The notes under the pieces: generated by a model
The model's database searches: none
Seen by the model: the letters and a program-made list of their open reading frames with translations, nothing else
Told to the model about the DNA's origin: nothing
Shown: positions 35,501 to 43,474 of the stretch, piece after piece
Numbering within the stretch: position 1 is the stretch's first letter
Layout: each line of letters starts with the position of its first letter
Source of the DNA: Sansalvadorimonas sp965243775
Lineage (GTDB): Bacteria > Pseudomonadota > Gammaproteobacteria > Pseudomonadales > Endozoicomonadaceae
Reading direction: 5' to 3'
Length of the DNA: 64,000 bases
Assembly: GCA_965243775.1 (NCBI GenBank)
Contig: CBDEWF010000083.1
Coordinates: 89,290-153,289, forward strand
Made by a program: the position numbers and the translations under genes

Positions 35501-36325
35501 ATGATTTCCATTCCGCACAGGTTTACCCTTTTACCTTTAGTTGCTCTAACCCTGAGCCTGGCTGCAGAGCCTGCCATAAGCGCTCCAACTTTCTTCCGCA
35601 ATGGTGTTACAGATAACTATTCCACTTCGTTGTATCACCAAAAAACAACAACCCTGTCACTTCAAAAACTGCTGCAGGATATAGAGCAGAGAATCGGCAG
35701 TATCACTTACATCGGCAATACATCTTCCGTGGATAACAGCCGCATGGTCCGGTTCAGACTAAAAGTGCTGCAAAGTGCCCTGAATAACATCCGCCTGCTT
35801 ATCGCCTCTCCGGGAGCTGTCGCTACCAATCAGCCAGCAGTACTGGTCAGTAAAATGGTGGATGACTTTGTCCACACAACCCAGGGAATGAAAGCCCGCC
35901 TGGTCACTTCACCTCTCCTGACTGCACAAATTGCCGCTGTCTTCGCCTATGCAGAAGAAGCATTATTTGTTTTCCACAAAATCGCAGAAAGAGTGACCGT
36001 TGGGCTGTTCTGGCACGAGTACTCCCCCGGACTACACGATGCTCTGCAAAACCTGCAGGCAATGACCCGAACCCTGCTGTCTCACCCCCAGATGGTAGGG
36101 CTGATGCCCCATGTTCTTTCTGATCTGGATGATGAGCTGGCCCGACGCATTACAGATTTAACACACTACCCCGCCGAACGTTCCACATTTGAATCCCTGC
36201 ACCTGAGGTTTCGACAGGTACTGTACAAATTCCGTCTGAACCAGCTCAGGGGCCACCTGGGGCTGACCAGAGATAGTTTCCCCGAAGCCAGACAGTTAGA
36301 ATCAGGCTATGGGCCCAACGGGTAA
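35501..36325 (+). CDS. Exported hypothetical protein, 274 aa, upstream of kinase
   Basis: Not recognised. The start at 35501 (MISIPHRFTLLPLVALTLSL) is chosen because AAGG precedes it and a signal peptide begins there, with a likely cut after AISA (about residue 28). The mature part is mostly helical (LSLQKLLQDIEQRIGS, KVLQSALNNIRLLIAS, AAVFAYAEEALFVFHKI) with no recognised domain. Its last 17 bases overlap the start of the protein-kinase gene in another frame, so the two are probably co-translated. Confidence 0.6.
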   Translation: MISIPHRFTLLPLVALTLSLAAEPAISAPTFFRNGVTDNYSTSLYHQKTTTLSLQKLLQDIEQRIGSITYIGNTSSVDNSRMVRFRLKVLQSALNNIRLLIASPGAVATNQPAVLVSKMVDDFVHTTQGMKARLVTSPLLTAQIAAVFAYAEEALFVFHKIAERVTVGLFWHEYSPGLHDALQNLQAMTRTLLSHPQMVGLMPHVLSDLDDELARRITDLTHYPAERSTFESLHLRFRQVLYKFRLNQLRGHLGLTRDSFPEARQLESGYGPNG

Positions 36326-37706
36326 GACTTTCAAACAATCTCAAGTTTTCCTGAAAAACTCAGACCTATATCAGAAGAGCAACAAAATTATCACTGGCTG
36401 TCCAATGCCCGACTGGTTAAACAAAACCCAAATATCTAGAAGTGCTCATAACCTGAAAGTAAAGGTGGGAAAAAAAACCCACAGTGCCACCAGTAAACTT
36501 AAAGGGCTCCTGGTTAAATCTGTGAATGCCCGCTCTACCAAAGGGTTAAGGCCGACTTCGGAAGACACCTCCAGGGCAGGTAAAAAAAGCCTTAAAGAGT
36601 ATCTGGCTACCTCCCCTGTAGGAAAAGTATTGATTCATTTTGGCTGGCTATCCCCTCCTCCTACGCCCATGACCAGATTCCAGGAACCCACTGAACGTCA
36701 TATCGACCTGCCAGATATTGATCCCGAAGCCACTCCGTCCAAAACTGCCACGCAGGCCGAAATCGACTCTGAAGCCTCAAGGGGCCTGAAGGTAAGAGTG
36801 TCAGACGAGATTCTGGGTAAGGGTGCGTTTGGCAAGGTTGCGCTGGCGACCCCGGATTCAACAGCACAGATCAAGCCTGTAAGGGCTTTCAAGACATCTC
36901 TCAATAACACTGGCTCCCGAGAGCTGGATATTCACGCAAGGCTCAATCACCCTAATATTGTTGCCATTAAATCAGCTCACCGCAGTGCCGAGCCTCTGCA
37001 TAAGGAGGCCAACCAGGCTGGTTATGTCGAAGGCATAGAGATGGAGTTTGTGGCTCAGGATCTGAAGAAAGTTATTAATAACACTCAGAGAGTGCCAGCA
37101 AAGATCTACGACCCATCATCGCCCACGGGCACATCAGTAAAAAATGCTACCGGGCCAGAAGGCTTACCTCATGCACTGTGCCAGCAAACCATAAAAGGAG
37201 TTACCGAAGCCCTCAAATATCTCCACCACGAGATCGACCCTCCGGTTATACACCTCGATCTTCACTGCAGTAATATCATGGTGACTGGAGGTGGAGATGC
37301 CAAGGTGGCTGATTTCGGCTGTGCCTGGGAAATAGGCAGTGAACATCCTGTACCAACAAAACTGCGGCAAAAGATTTTACCACCAGAGATGCTTTGCTAT
37401 GGCACGGTGGAAGAACGCTACACTACTAAAGCTGATATGTGGGCCTTGGGTTGCCTTCTGTACCAGACTGCAACTGGTAAGGAAGTCTGCCAAGATCAAC
37501 CCTTCGACATTGCAGGGAACTCCCATATGACAGCCAGAGAATATGTTATTACCTGCGCAGAGAACGTTTTGCAAGATTCAGATTTACAAACACCGGAAAA
37601 TGAGCAACTGCTGGATCTTTTAAAGCACCTGCTGGATGAAAACCCCGCAACCAGATTTACCGCAGAACAAGCCTTGCAGCATCCCTACTTTGTAGGTGCG
37701 ACCTAG
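36309..37706 (+). CDS. Eukaryote-like Ser/Thr protein kinase, 465 aa
   Basis: All main kinase motifs are present: glycine loop G170-KGAFGKV177, ATP lysine K195 (VRAFKT), helix-C E205 (SRELDIHARLNHPNIV), catalytic loop H315-L-D317-L-H-C-S-N322, D335-F-G337, PPEM in place of APE, and DMWALGCLLYQTATG. The HRD arginine is replaced by Leu, but Asp and Asn remain, so activity is expected. The 165-residue N-terminal part is basic and Ser/Thr/Lys-rich. No transmembrane segment or PASTA domain is present, so it is not a PknB-type envelope kinase. It overlaps the preceding exported-protein gene. An effector or regulatory role are both possible; the sequence does not decide. Confidence 0.88.
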   Translation: MGPTGKTFKQSQVFLKNSDLYQKSNKIITGCPMPDWLNKTQISRSAHNLKVKVGKKTHSATSKLKGLLVKSVNARSTKGLRPTSEDTSRAGKKSLKEYLATSPVGKVLIHFGWLSPPPTPMTRFQEPTERHIDLPDIDPEATPSKTATQAEIDSEASRGLKVRVSDEILGKGAFGKVALATPDSTAQIKPVRAFKTSLNNTGSRELDIHARLNHPNIVAIKSAHRSAEPLHKEANQAGYVEGIEMEFVAQDLKKVINNTQRVPAKIYDPSSPTGTSVKNATGPEGLPHALCQQTIKGVTEALKYLHHEIDPPVIHLDLHCSNIMVTGGGDAKVADFGCAWEIGSEHPVPTKLRQKILPPEMLCYGTVEERYTTKADMWALGCLLYQTATGKEVCQDQPFDIAGNSHMTAREYVITCAENVLQDSDLQTPENEQLLDLLKHLLDENPATRFTAEQALQHPYFVGAT

Positions 37707-37784
37707 CATAAGCAACCAACCCTTCTAGACACCCCCAGAACAGCCTTTTATAGTGTGCGCTCCTGCATCCAAGATAAAAATGAC

Positions 37785-38408
37785 ATGCATCAGGACCTTG
37801 AAAAACGCAATACATACCTGAAAGGGCTGTCTTCAGAGCAGATCATTGCTGATACTCTCAAAGCAGCCAGAAAGCCGGTAATCACAACCAATTTTGGCCC
37901 CCATGAGGCAGCCATTCTGCATATGGTAACCAGACAGATGCCGGATATACCGGTGATCTGGATAGATTCAGGTTATGGCACAGCTGCTACTTATCAGTTT
38001 GCCAACCAGCTTATCCAGATGCTGAATCTGAATATTGATATTTACCATCCCCGTTACAGCCGGGCTTTTCGGGAAGCTATCCATGGGAATATTCCTGAAA
38101 CGGATACTCCTGAACATAATGCATTCACCCAGGAGGTTAAGCTGGAGCCATTTACCAGGGCCATGAACAACCATGCCCCTGATATTTGGTTCACCGCGAT
38201 CCGTAAAGAGCAAACAGCTTTCCGTGGAGGCTTGGATATTGTCACTGAAACCCAGGACAGACTGCTGAGAGTCGCTCCCCTATTCTACTGGACTGAACTG
38301 GATCTTGAGGAATATCTCGTCAATAACGATCTTCCTATTGAGGAAGATTACTTTGACCCAACCAAGGTTCTCGGCAACCGTGAGTGTGGCCTGCACACCA
38401 CAAGATAA
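37785..38408 (+). CDS. cysH: Phosphoadenylyl-sulfate reductase (PAPS reductase family)
   Basis: Reduces PAPS to sulfite with thioredoxin or glutaredoxin in sulfate assimilation. The 207-aa protein shows the P-loop-like VITTNFGPHEAAILH, VIWIDSGYGTAATYQFAN, TWFT-like IWFTAIRKEQTAFRGG, and the C-terminal redox cysteine in RECGLHTT. It lacks the CC...CxxC iron-sulfur ligands of APS reductases, so it is the PAPS-type enzyme; it is somewhat shorter than E. coli CysH (244). The ATG at 37785 is preferred to an upstream GTG. A repeat copy, a terminator and a group II intron follow. Confidence 0.82.
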   Translation: MHQDLEKRNTYLKGLSSEQIIADTLKAARKPVITTNFGPHEAAILHMVTRQMPDIPVIWIDSGYGTAATYQFANQLIQMLNLNIDIYHPRYSRAFREAIHGNIPETDTPEHNAFTQEVKLEPFTRAMNNHAPDIWFTAIRKEQTAFRGGLDIVTETQDRLLRVAPLFYWTELDLEEYLVNNDLPIEEDYFDPTKVLGNRECGLHTTR

Positions 38409-38418
38409 GTTTTCCACA

Positions 38419-38432
38419 CAGCCATGAGCGGG
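38419..38432. repeat. Single copy of the CAGCCATGAGCGGG repeat
   Basis: Exact 14-base match to the tandem unit upstream of hisG, 10 bases after the cysH stop and just ahead of the cysH terminator. Confidence 0.7.
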
Positions 38433-38445
38433 TGGTACACTCCAC

Positions 38446-38475
38446 AAAAAAGCCCTGATAACTCAGGGCTTTTTT
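38446..38475 (+). terminator. Rho-independent terminator of cysH
   Basis: AAAAAAGCCCTGA pairs with TCAGGGCTTTTTT around a four-base loop. The group II intron begins five bases further on. Confidence 0.92.
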
Positions 38476-38480
38476 CTAAC

Positions 38481-39173
38481 GTGTGCCGGGCATGTTGCAC
38501 AGCTTGGGGGTGAAAGTCCCCTGTCCAGCCAGATGAGGGCGAAGGACTAGCGAAGCACAAGGTTTGCATCGCGAGGTGTAGGCTGAAGGCAGTGTGGAGC
38601 AAAACTGCGAGCTGACGAACAGAAACCGGATATGAGGCTGTCTGCGTGGGGACGAGTCAGCGTTTGATGACAAAGTCCCTTACTCATCCGGACACGTAGG
38701 CAGTAGATCCGGCAGTTGTGCAGTGAAGGCGGTGTGACTTACCCCGGGAGGTCTGTGTGGTGTCTGATATTTCAGACTGAGGTCATCGTAAGGTGATCTG
38801 ATCGCCATACAGAAGTCAGCAGACGGCATAGTAGTTGACCTTGGTCAGCGAAGGTCTGAACGGTACAGAGTGGTGAGTAGTTTTTACTTTTTGATACATC
38901 GGACGCAGGCAAAGACCAGCAAATACTGGTGCTCATATCAAGTGGTAACGGCGGAACCGGGAACTGCGAGATGATGAGAGCTGAGATTGTATCGGCACTG
39001 TAAGATTACGAAAACCCGGCGGGTGGTACGAGCCAGATGCCTTGTATCACTGACCCTGTTATTGCCATGTTTGTGGTAATAGCAGACGCTCAACTGGCCG
39101 AAACGCCCAGTACGGACCCGTACGCTGGGTGTTGTGGGAGGAGTGGAGCCGTGAGGCTCCACCCTATCCCGAT
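38481..39173 (+). mobile_element. ORF-less group II intron, class C-like
   Basis: The 5' end GTGTGCCGGGCATGTTGCAC follows the bacterial group II start consensus. Near the 3' end a domain V hairpin is visible at 39102-39133: a 9-bp lower helix (AACGCCCAG / CTGGGTGTT), a two-base CG bulge, a 4-bp upper helix and a four-base loop, with a CGC triad. Domain VI follows (stem GTGGAGCC / GGCTCCAC) with an unpaired A at 39166, ending in CCGAT. At about 693 bases there is no room for a reverse transcriptase, and no reading frame for one. It sits directly after a rho-independent terminator, the preferred target of class C introns. Confidence 0.85.
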
Positions 39174-39193
39174 TCAAGGTTTGGATCATTAAC

Positions 39194-40501
39194 TTACCAG
39201 ACAATTTTGAGCAGGCAGAGAGCACCCACAACATAGGACACCAGGGAAACCTGCCTGGAGTTGCCAGTCAGAACCTTCAACAGAATATAAGACAACATAC
39301 CGATGATGATACCTTCAGCAATGCTGTAGGTCAGGGGCATAAACAGAATGGTCAGGAAAGCCGGAATAGACTCGGTATAGTCTTCCAGATCAATCTGCTG
39401 GATGGGCGACAGCATGAACAGACCAACCAGAATCAATGCAGGGGCTGTTGCCGCACCGGGAACCATCAGGAACAGGGGAGACAGGAATAGGGCTACAAAG
39501 AACAGACCCGCTACAGTCAGGGCTGTCAGACCGGTACGTCCACCGGCAGAAACACCAGCCGCACTTTCTACATAAGTGGTGACAGTGCTGGTACCCAGGC
39601 AGGCACCAGTTGTTGTGGCAATGGCATCCGCAAACAGGGCCTGCTTGCAATTGGGAACCTCGCCGTTCTCATCCAGCATATCAGCTTTAGTGGAAACACC
39701 AACCAGAGTGCCGACGGTGTCAAACATATCCACGAACAGGAAGGTAAACAGGATAATGGCCATATCAGCACTGAATACTTTGTCCCACTGGAACTGGAAC
39801 ATAATAGGAGAGATATCAGGAGGCAGGATGCCACTGCTGAAGTCAGGCATGCTGGTTACACCAAGAGGCATTCCAAACAGAGTGGTCAGAACAATACCTA
39901 TCAACAAGGCACCACGAATACCTTTCGCCAGCATAAAGCCGGAGATTGCCAGACCAGCCAGAGCCAAGAGAGGCTTCGGGTCCGTCAGGGGGCCAACCCC
40001 CACCAGGGTTGCAGGGTTGTCTACAACAACACCGGCATTCTGCAAACCAATAAAGGCAATAAAGAGACCAATACCACAGGAAACCGCTTTTTTCAGACTT
40101 AGCGGAATACTGTTGACGATAGCTTCCCGAATATTAAAAGCGGTCAGGATCAGGAAGATAATACCTTCCAGAAGAATGGCGGTCAGGGCCATCTGCCAAG
40201 AGTACCCCATTCCCAAAACAACGCCATAGGCGAAGAACGCATTCAGGCCCATCCCCGGAGCCAGGGCAAATGGCAGTTTTGCCCAAAGCGCCATAACCAA
40301 GGTACCGATAATTGCGGAAATGGTTGTTGCAGTAAATACCGCGCCCATATCCATACCCGCATCCTTCAGGATCAACGGGTTAACAATCAGGATATAGGCC
40401 ATGGTCATGAACGTGGTTACACCAGCGATCACTTCGGTTTTTATATCGGTGCGGTGAGCCTTAAGCTGGAAAAATCTTTCCAGAGTACTGTCCGACGCCA
40501 T
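39194..40501 (-). CDS. NCS2-family purine permease (AzgA-like)
   Basis: Inner-membrane proton symporter for nucleobases, of the AzgA branch (adenine, guanine, hypoxanthine or xanthine). The 435-aa protein starts with the branch-typical FQLKAHRTDIKTEVIAGVTT and FMTMAYILIVNPLIL, then APGMGLNAFFAYGVV, GIGLFIAFIGLQNAGVVV and FLFVDMFDTVGTLVGVS, with about 12-14 membrane segments. The exact base cannot be read from sequence. GAGGGGG precedes the ATG. It converges on the group II intron and has a long structured leader. Confidence 0.92.
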   Translation of the reverse strand: MASDSTLERFFQLKAHRTDIKTEVIAGVTTFMTMAYILIVNPLILKDAGMDMGAVFTATTISAIIGTLVMALWAKLPFALAPGMGLNAFFAYGVVLGMGYSWQMALTAILLEGIIFLILTAFNIREAIVNSIPLSLKKAVSCGIGLFIAFIGLQNAGVVVDNPATLVGVGPLTDPKPLLALAGLAISGFMLAKGIRGALLIGIVLTTLFGMPLGVTSMPDFSSGILPPDISPIMFQFQWDKVFSADMAIILFTFLFVDMFDTVGTLVGVSTKADMLDENGEVPNCKQALFADAIATTTGACLGTSTVTTYVESAAGVSAGGRTGLTALTVAGLFFVALFLSPLFLMVPGAATAPALILVGLFMLSPIQQIDLEDYTESIPAFLTILFMPLTYSIAEGIIIGMLSYILLKVLTGNSRQVSLVSYVVGALCLLKIVW

Positions 40502-40600
40502 AATTCCCCCTCATCACAAGCTTGATGTCGCTAATGAGCTAACCGGGCTCACCACCAAAGTCCTTTTTAAAGAAGTAGTTACCCGTACGTGGTGGAGAAA
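40502..40600 (-). promoter_or_regulatory. Structured leader of the purine permease gene (candidate)
   Basis: On the minus strand, CCACCA (about 40597) can pair with TGGTGG (about 40555), enclosing a roughly 36-base region, and CGGGT inside could pair with the later GCCCG. I could not match it to the purine riboswitch core or another known class. It may simply be an RNA hairpin. Confidence 0.3.
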
Positions 40601-40973
40601 ATATCACGACAAATCAAAATGAATAAGAGCATCCAAATAAAGTTTGAAATAAAACTGACCATTTGCTGACATGCATCAAAAGAGAACGAAAACAAGCATT
40701 TTCAGCATCCTGGCGGGAATTTTGCCATTTTTTTCAATAGAGAAAGGGGAAAAATAAAAATAACTGTTCTGCCAGATCGAGGATTTTACTGAACAACCAA
40801 ACCTTTGCGCTATTTAACTAAATTAAACTTTTCTTGTAGGCATTATTAATCTTTTACCTAGTAAGCGCACAGCTCAATCCTATTTTTTTACGAATAATAT
40901 TTGCCAGAAGATTATAATAATCAGGAATAATTACGGTTAGCTTTTGACTGGCTTTCAATCAATAAGGGTGCTG
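40601..40973. other. AT-rich intergenic region between bolA and the permease gene
   Basis: About 370 bases without a gene. It is AT-rich and should contain the permease promoter near its left side. I see no repeats, RNA gene or convincing small frame in it. Confidence 0.5.
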
Positions 40974-40993
40974 AACATTTTATCAACACCCTT
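40974..40993 (-). terminator. Terminator of bolA
   Basis: AAGGGTG and CACCCTT pair around a short loop just beyond the bolA stop; the tail on the minus strand (ATTGATT) is only moderately T-rich. Confidence 0.6.
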
Positions 40994-40997
40994 GGGG

Positions 40998-41312
40998 TCA
41001 TTTGCCATTTCCACCCAGGCAGTTGGGGCTGGAGAAATCCCTGCTGTTAACTTCTTCCCACTCAGAAGATGTATAGGTATGCAAGGCAAGAGCATGAATA
41101 GCCTCCTGCAACTCTTCCTTCAGAACACTGTATATCATTTGGTGACGCTTTACCGGCATTAAACCAGTAAAAGCATCACTGACGATCACAGCTTTGAAAT
41201 GAGATTCACAACCCGACGGCACATTGTGCATATAACTTTCATTGACTACAGCCAGGTATTCAAGATCTAAAGCTTCACGCAGCTTCGCCTCTATCCTGTT
41301 TTGTATTTCCAC
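40998..41312 (-). CDS. bolA: BolA-family protein
   Basis: Small [2Fe-2S]-cluster partner of monothiol glutaredoxins that also affects morphology and stress responses. The 104-aa protein has the class II KH-like BolA fold with conserved NESYMHNVPSGCESHFKAVI, then VKRHQMIYSVLKEEL and HALALHTYTSSEW. It resembles BolA proper (LEV.NESH.H.VP...ESHFK) rather than IbaG. The start is GTG with GAGG about ten bases upstream. fadL-like gene lies 57 bases upstream and is transcribed the same way. Confidence 0.93.
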   Translation of the reverse strand: MEIQNRIEAKLREALDLEYLAVVNESYMHNVPSGCESHFKAVIVSDAFTGLMPVKRHQMIYSVLKEELQEAIHALALHTYTSSEWEEVNSRDFSSPNCLGGNGK

Positions 41313-41369
41313 TATCGGTAAAACCTCAGTAACAATTCCTCATCAGTGCCATGCTAACACGTTAGAAAA

Positions 41370-42674
41370 TTAAAACCGCCAAAGAATACCAATCCCAAAA
41401 CTATTAATACGATTGGTTACCTCTCCATCCCCCCGTACCACCGGAGTATCATTCAGCTTAACCGTTTCATGAATTGTCCGGCGAGTGGTCCAAGTATGCT
41501 GACCCGCCAAGTCTACTTCAAAATTAGCATTGACTCTGTATGTAGCACCCACAGAGATAGCTCTGTAATCATCCAGGGCAAAATCTACTGTCACGGCATG
41601 GTTGGGTATTGAAGCATTGTCGTACGCCATTCCCGCCCGGATCTGCCAGCAATCAGACAGCTGGTATTCCGTGCCTAATGCCAGACGCCAGGTGTCATGC
41701 CACTCCATTGACTGCACTTCTGACCTGTTAATCAGGCTACCGGTTTCGTTGGGCTTGAAAACCAGTTCATCAAAACAGCTCCACCGGGTAAGGCTGGCAT
41801 CAGCCTTGACTGACCAGCCCGGCGTCATCCAGTGAATTGCACTGAAGGAGTATGACTCCGGGATGGTAATGTCCAGTTGAGCCTTAACCTTTTCCGTTTC
41901 AGCAACAGGTTGCAGATAGAGGGACATATTCCCATCCAGTTTATGCCTGATTTTTCCGCGATACAGAAAACCAAACTGCCACACTTCAAACGGCTGATAC
42001 AGTAAACCCAGGCTAAAACCAAATCCGTTATGATTTCCTGCCCCTTTGAAGAATGAGTCATCTTCAACCTGCCCTGTCGGAGGAAGAGGAACAGCTTTCT
42101 GGATTTCACCTTCGGCATACTCTGCCATCAACCCCATTCCAACCGAAATATTCTCGCAGACTTTCCAGGCCAGGGACGAAGTCAAATTTACCGTCAGCAG
42201 AGAGCTTTTCACCGACTGATAACGCCCAACCCAGAATTTATCGAACTCTGTTCCGGTACCCCAGGGAGAATTTACTGAAAAGCCAAGCCAGACATCATCA
42301 GCAAGTTGAAAAGAAGTATAAAGATCCGGAATCCACTCCATTCCAGCCCAGGCTTTGTTATGTCCGGTCACGGGTAAAACGGAATTACCATCTGAATCAA
42401 TAAAATAAACAGCTCCAGAAAACCGGGTTTTATGGGGAATAACGGAAAGACCTGCACTTAACTCCCTTGGCCCAAGTCGGGTCATTCCTGCGGGGTTGTA
42501 CCAGACCACACTGGCATCTGCTGCTTCTGCCGCACCACCGGAGAATGCATCCCCCAGCCTGCGTACAGAAAGCTCATCAACAGCAATACCTGAAGCTCTA
42601 ACACCTGAAACTCCAGCCACCCCAGAGATGGTCAATGCCCATAAACAGACCAGCTTGATTCTTAAGAACTGCAA
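41370..42674 (-). CDS. FadL-family outer-membrane hydrophobic-compound transporter
   Basis: Outer-membrane beta-barrel for long-chain fatty acids or other hydrophobic molecules. After a signal peptide (LVCLWALTISGVAGVSGVRA) the mature protein opens with the FadL plug region (SVRRLGDAFSGGAAEAADAS, VVWYNPAGMTRLGP) and continues as alternating beta strands, ending with the barrel signal GIGILWRF. The 434-aa length fits (E. coli FadL 446). The start is TTG, supported by an upstream GAGGG and the signal peptide. The true substrate is unknown. Confidence 0.9.
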   Translation of the reverse strand: MQFLRIKLVCLWALTISGVAGVSGVRASGIAVDELSVRRLGDAFSGGAAEAADASVVWYNPAGMTRLGPRELSAGLSVIPHKTRFSGAVYFIDSDGNSVLPVTGHNKAWAGMEWIPDLYTSFQLADDVWLGFSVNSPWGTGTEFDKFWVGRYQSVKSSLLTVNLTSSLAWKVCENISVGMGLMAEYAEGEIQKAVPLPPTGQVEDDSFFKGAGNHNGFGFSLGLLYQPFEVWQFGFLYRGKIRHKLDGNMSLYLQPVAETEKVKAQLDITIPESYSFSAIHWMTPGWSVKADASLTRWSCFDELVFKPNETGSLINRSEVQSMEWHDTWRLALGTEYQLSDCWQIRAGMAYDNASIPNHAVTVDFALDDYRAISVGATYRVNANFEVDLAGQHTWTTRRTIHETVKLNDTPVVRGDGEVTNRINSFGIGILWRF

Positions 42675-42936
42675 AACCTTACCCTCTCCCTGCCTGCTAC
42701 GTGTTTTTTATTCAGCGGCAGTGGGTATAGATGGCTGTTCCAGGATTCTCAAGCTGGAAGAAGGTTATTAACCTGCTTTCAAAGATCAGGGGAACTTGAG
42801 AGCCACTCTGGGATGGAACACAGACACTATGATTCGGTAAAGAGCAATTCCTTTGCAATCATGTACTAGAATCCCTCTTCAGCTAAATACGACAAAACAC
42901 TTATGAACAGGCTCTAAGTATTCTTCGGGAGTAGTT

Positions 42937-43458
42937 ATGTCAGTAATACCAAAAACAAAAATTAGAATAAGAACAGGAGCAACAATAGTTCCAGCTTTTC
43001 GCTCTCTGCTGTCATGCAGCTTGCTACTTTCCAATCTAACTCTGGCCACGCAGATGGATGACCTTATCGGTTACTGGGATATCAAGGACAAAAGTGGAAC
43101 TCTGGATACAACTGTGGAAATCTACCCGGCCAGTACACCCGACTACTTTGAGGCCAAGGTTATAAAGCTGCATCGCCCCCAAGATCAGGGAGCCCTGTGT
43201 ACCGCCTGCAGCGGTACCAGACAAAACCAACCCATTCTGGGCATGACAGTCCTGACTATGCTGAACTGGCATCTGAAGAAAGAGGTCTGGTATGGTGATG
43301 GGCTGGATCCAGATAAAGGCTGGGAACCTCAGGTGAGGCTACGGCTCACGGATAACAATACTATGGAGGTCTGTGCGTTCTACAAAACAGACCTGATCTG
43401 CCTGGACAAAGATATCTGGATCAGGCGACAAAACTCCCCCGTTGAGGCTGATGGCTAG
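42937..43458 (+). CDS. DUF2147-family exported protein, 173 aa
   Basis: Exported protein of unknown function. A long basic lead and hydrophobic segment (LLSCSLLLSNLTLA) form the signal, then the DUF2147 pattern follows: LIGYWDIKDKSG, EIYPASTPDYFEAKVIKLHR, the double-Cys CTACSGTRQNQPILGMTVL and the C-terminal YKTDLICLDKDIWIRR. GGGAG precedes the ATG. The family's usual 'GyW...' start and the 'p.....G..il..l' middle are both present. It ends 13 bases before the target duplication of the IS element. Confidence 0.82.
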   Translation: MSVIPKTKIRIRTGATIVPAFRSLLSCSLLLSNLTLATQMDDLIGYWDIKDKSGTLDTTVEIYPASTPDYFEAKVIKLHRPQDQGALCTACSGTRQNQPILGMTVLTMLNWHLKKEVWYGDGLDPDKGWEPQVRLRLTDNNTMEVCAFYKTDLICLDKDIWIRRQNSPVEADG

Positions 43459-43474
43459 GGTATATTCACCCTAG

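Noticed and set aside
36309..37706. Kinase as a pseudokinase because the HRD arginine is missing
   Set aside because: The catalytic Asp, Asn, DFG Asp, ATP lysine and helix-C Glu are all present; non-RD kinases are active.
38348..39234. Short frames inside the group II intron as remains of a reverse transcriptase
   Set aside because: The translations show none of the reverse transcriptase blocks (no YxDD) and lie on the opposite strand to the intron RNA.
40502..40620. Purine riboswitch ahead of the purine permease
   Set aside because: The conserved core of the purine aptamer could not be found on the minus strand; only an unspecific long stem remains, reported as a weak candidate.
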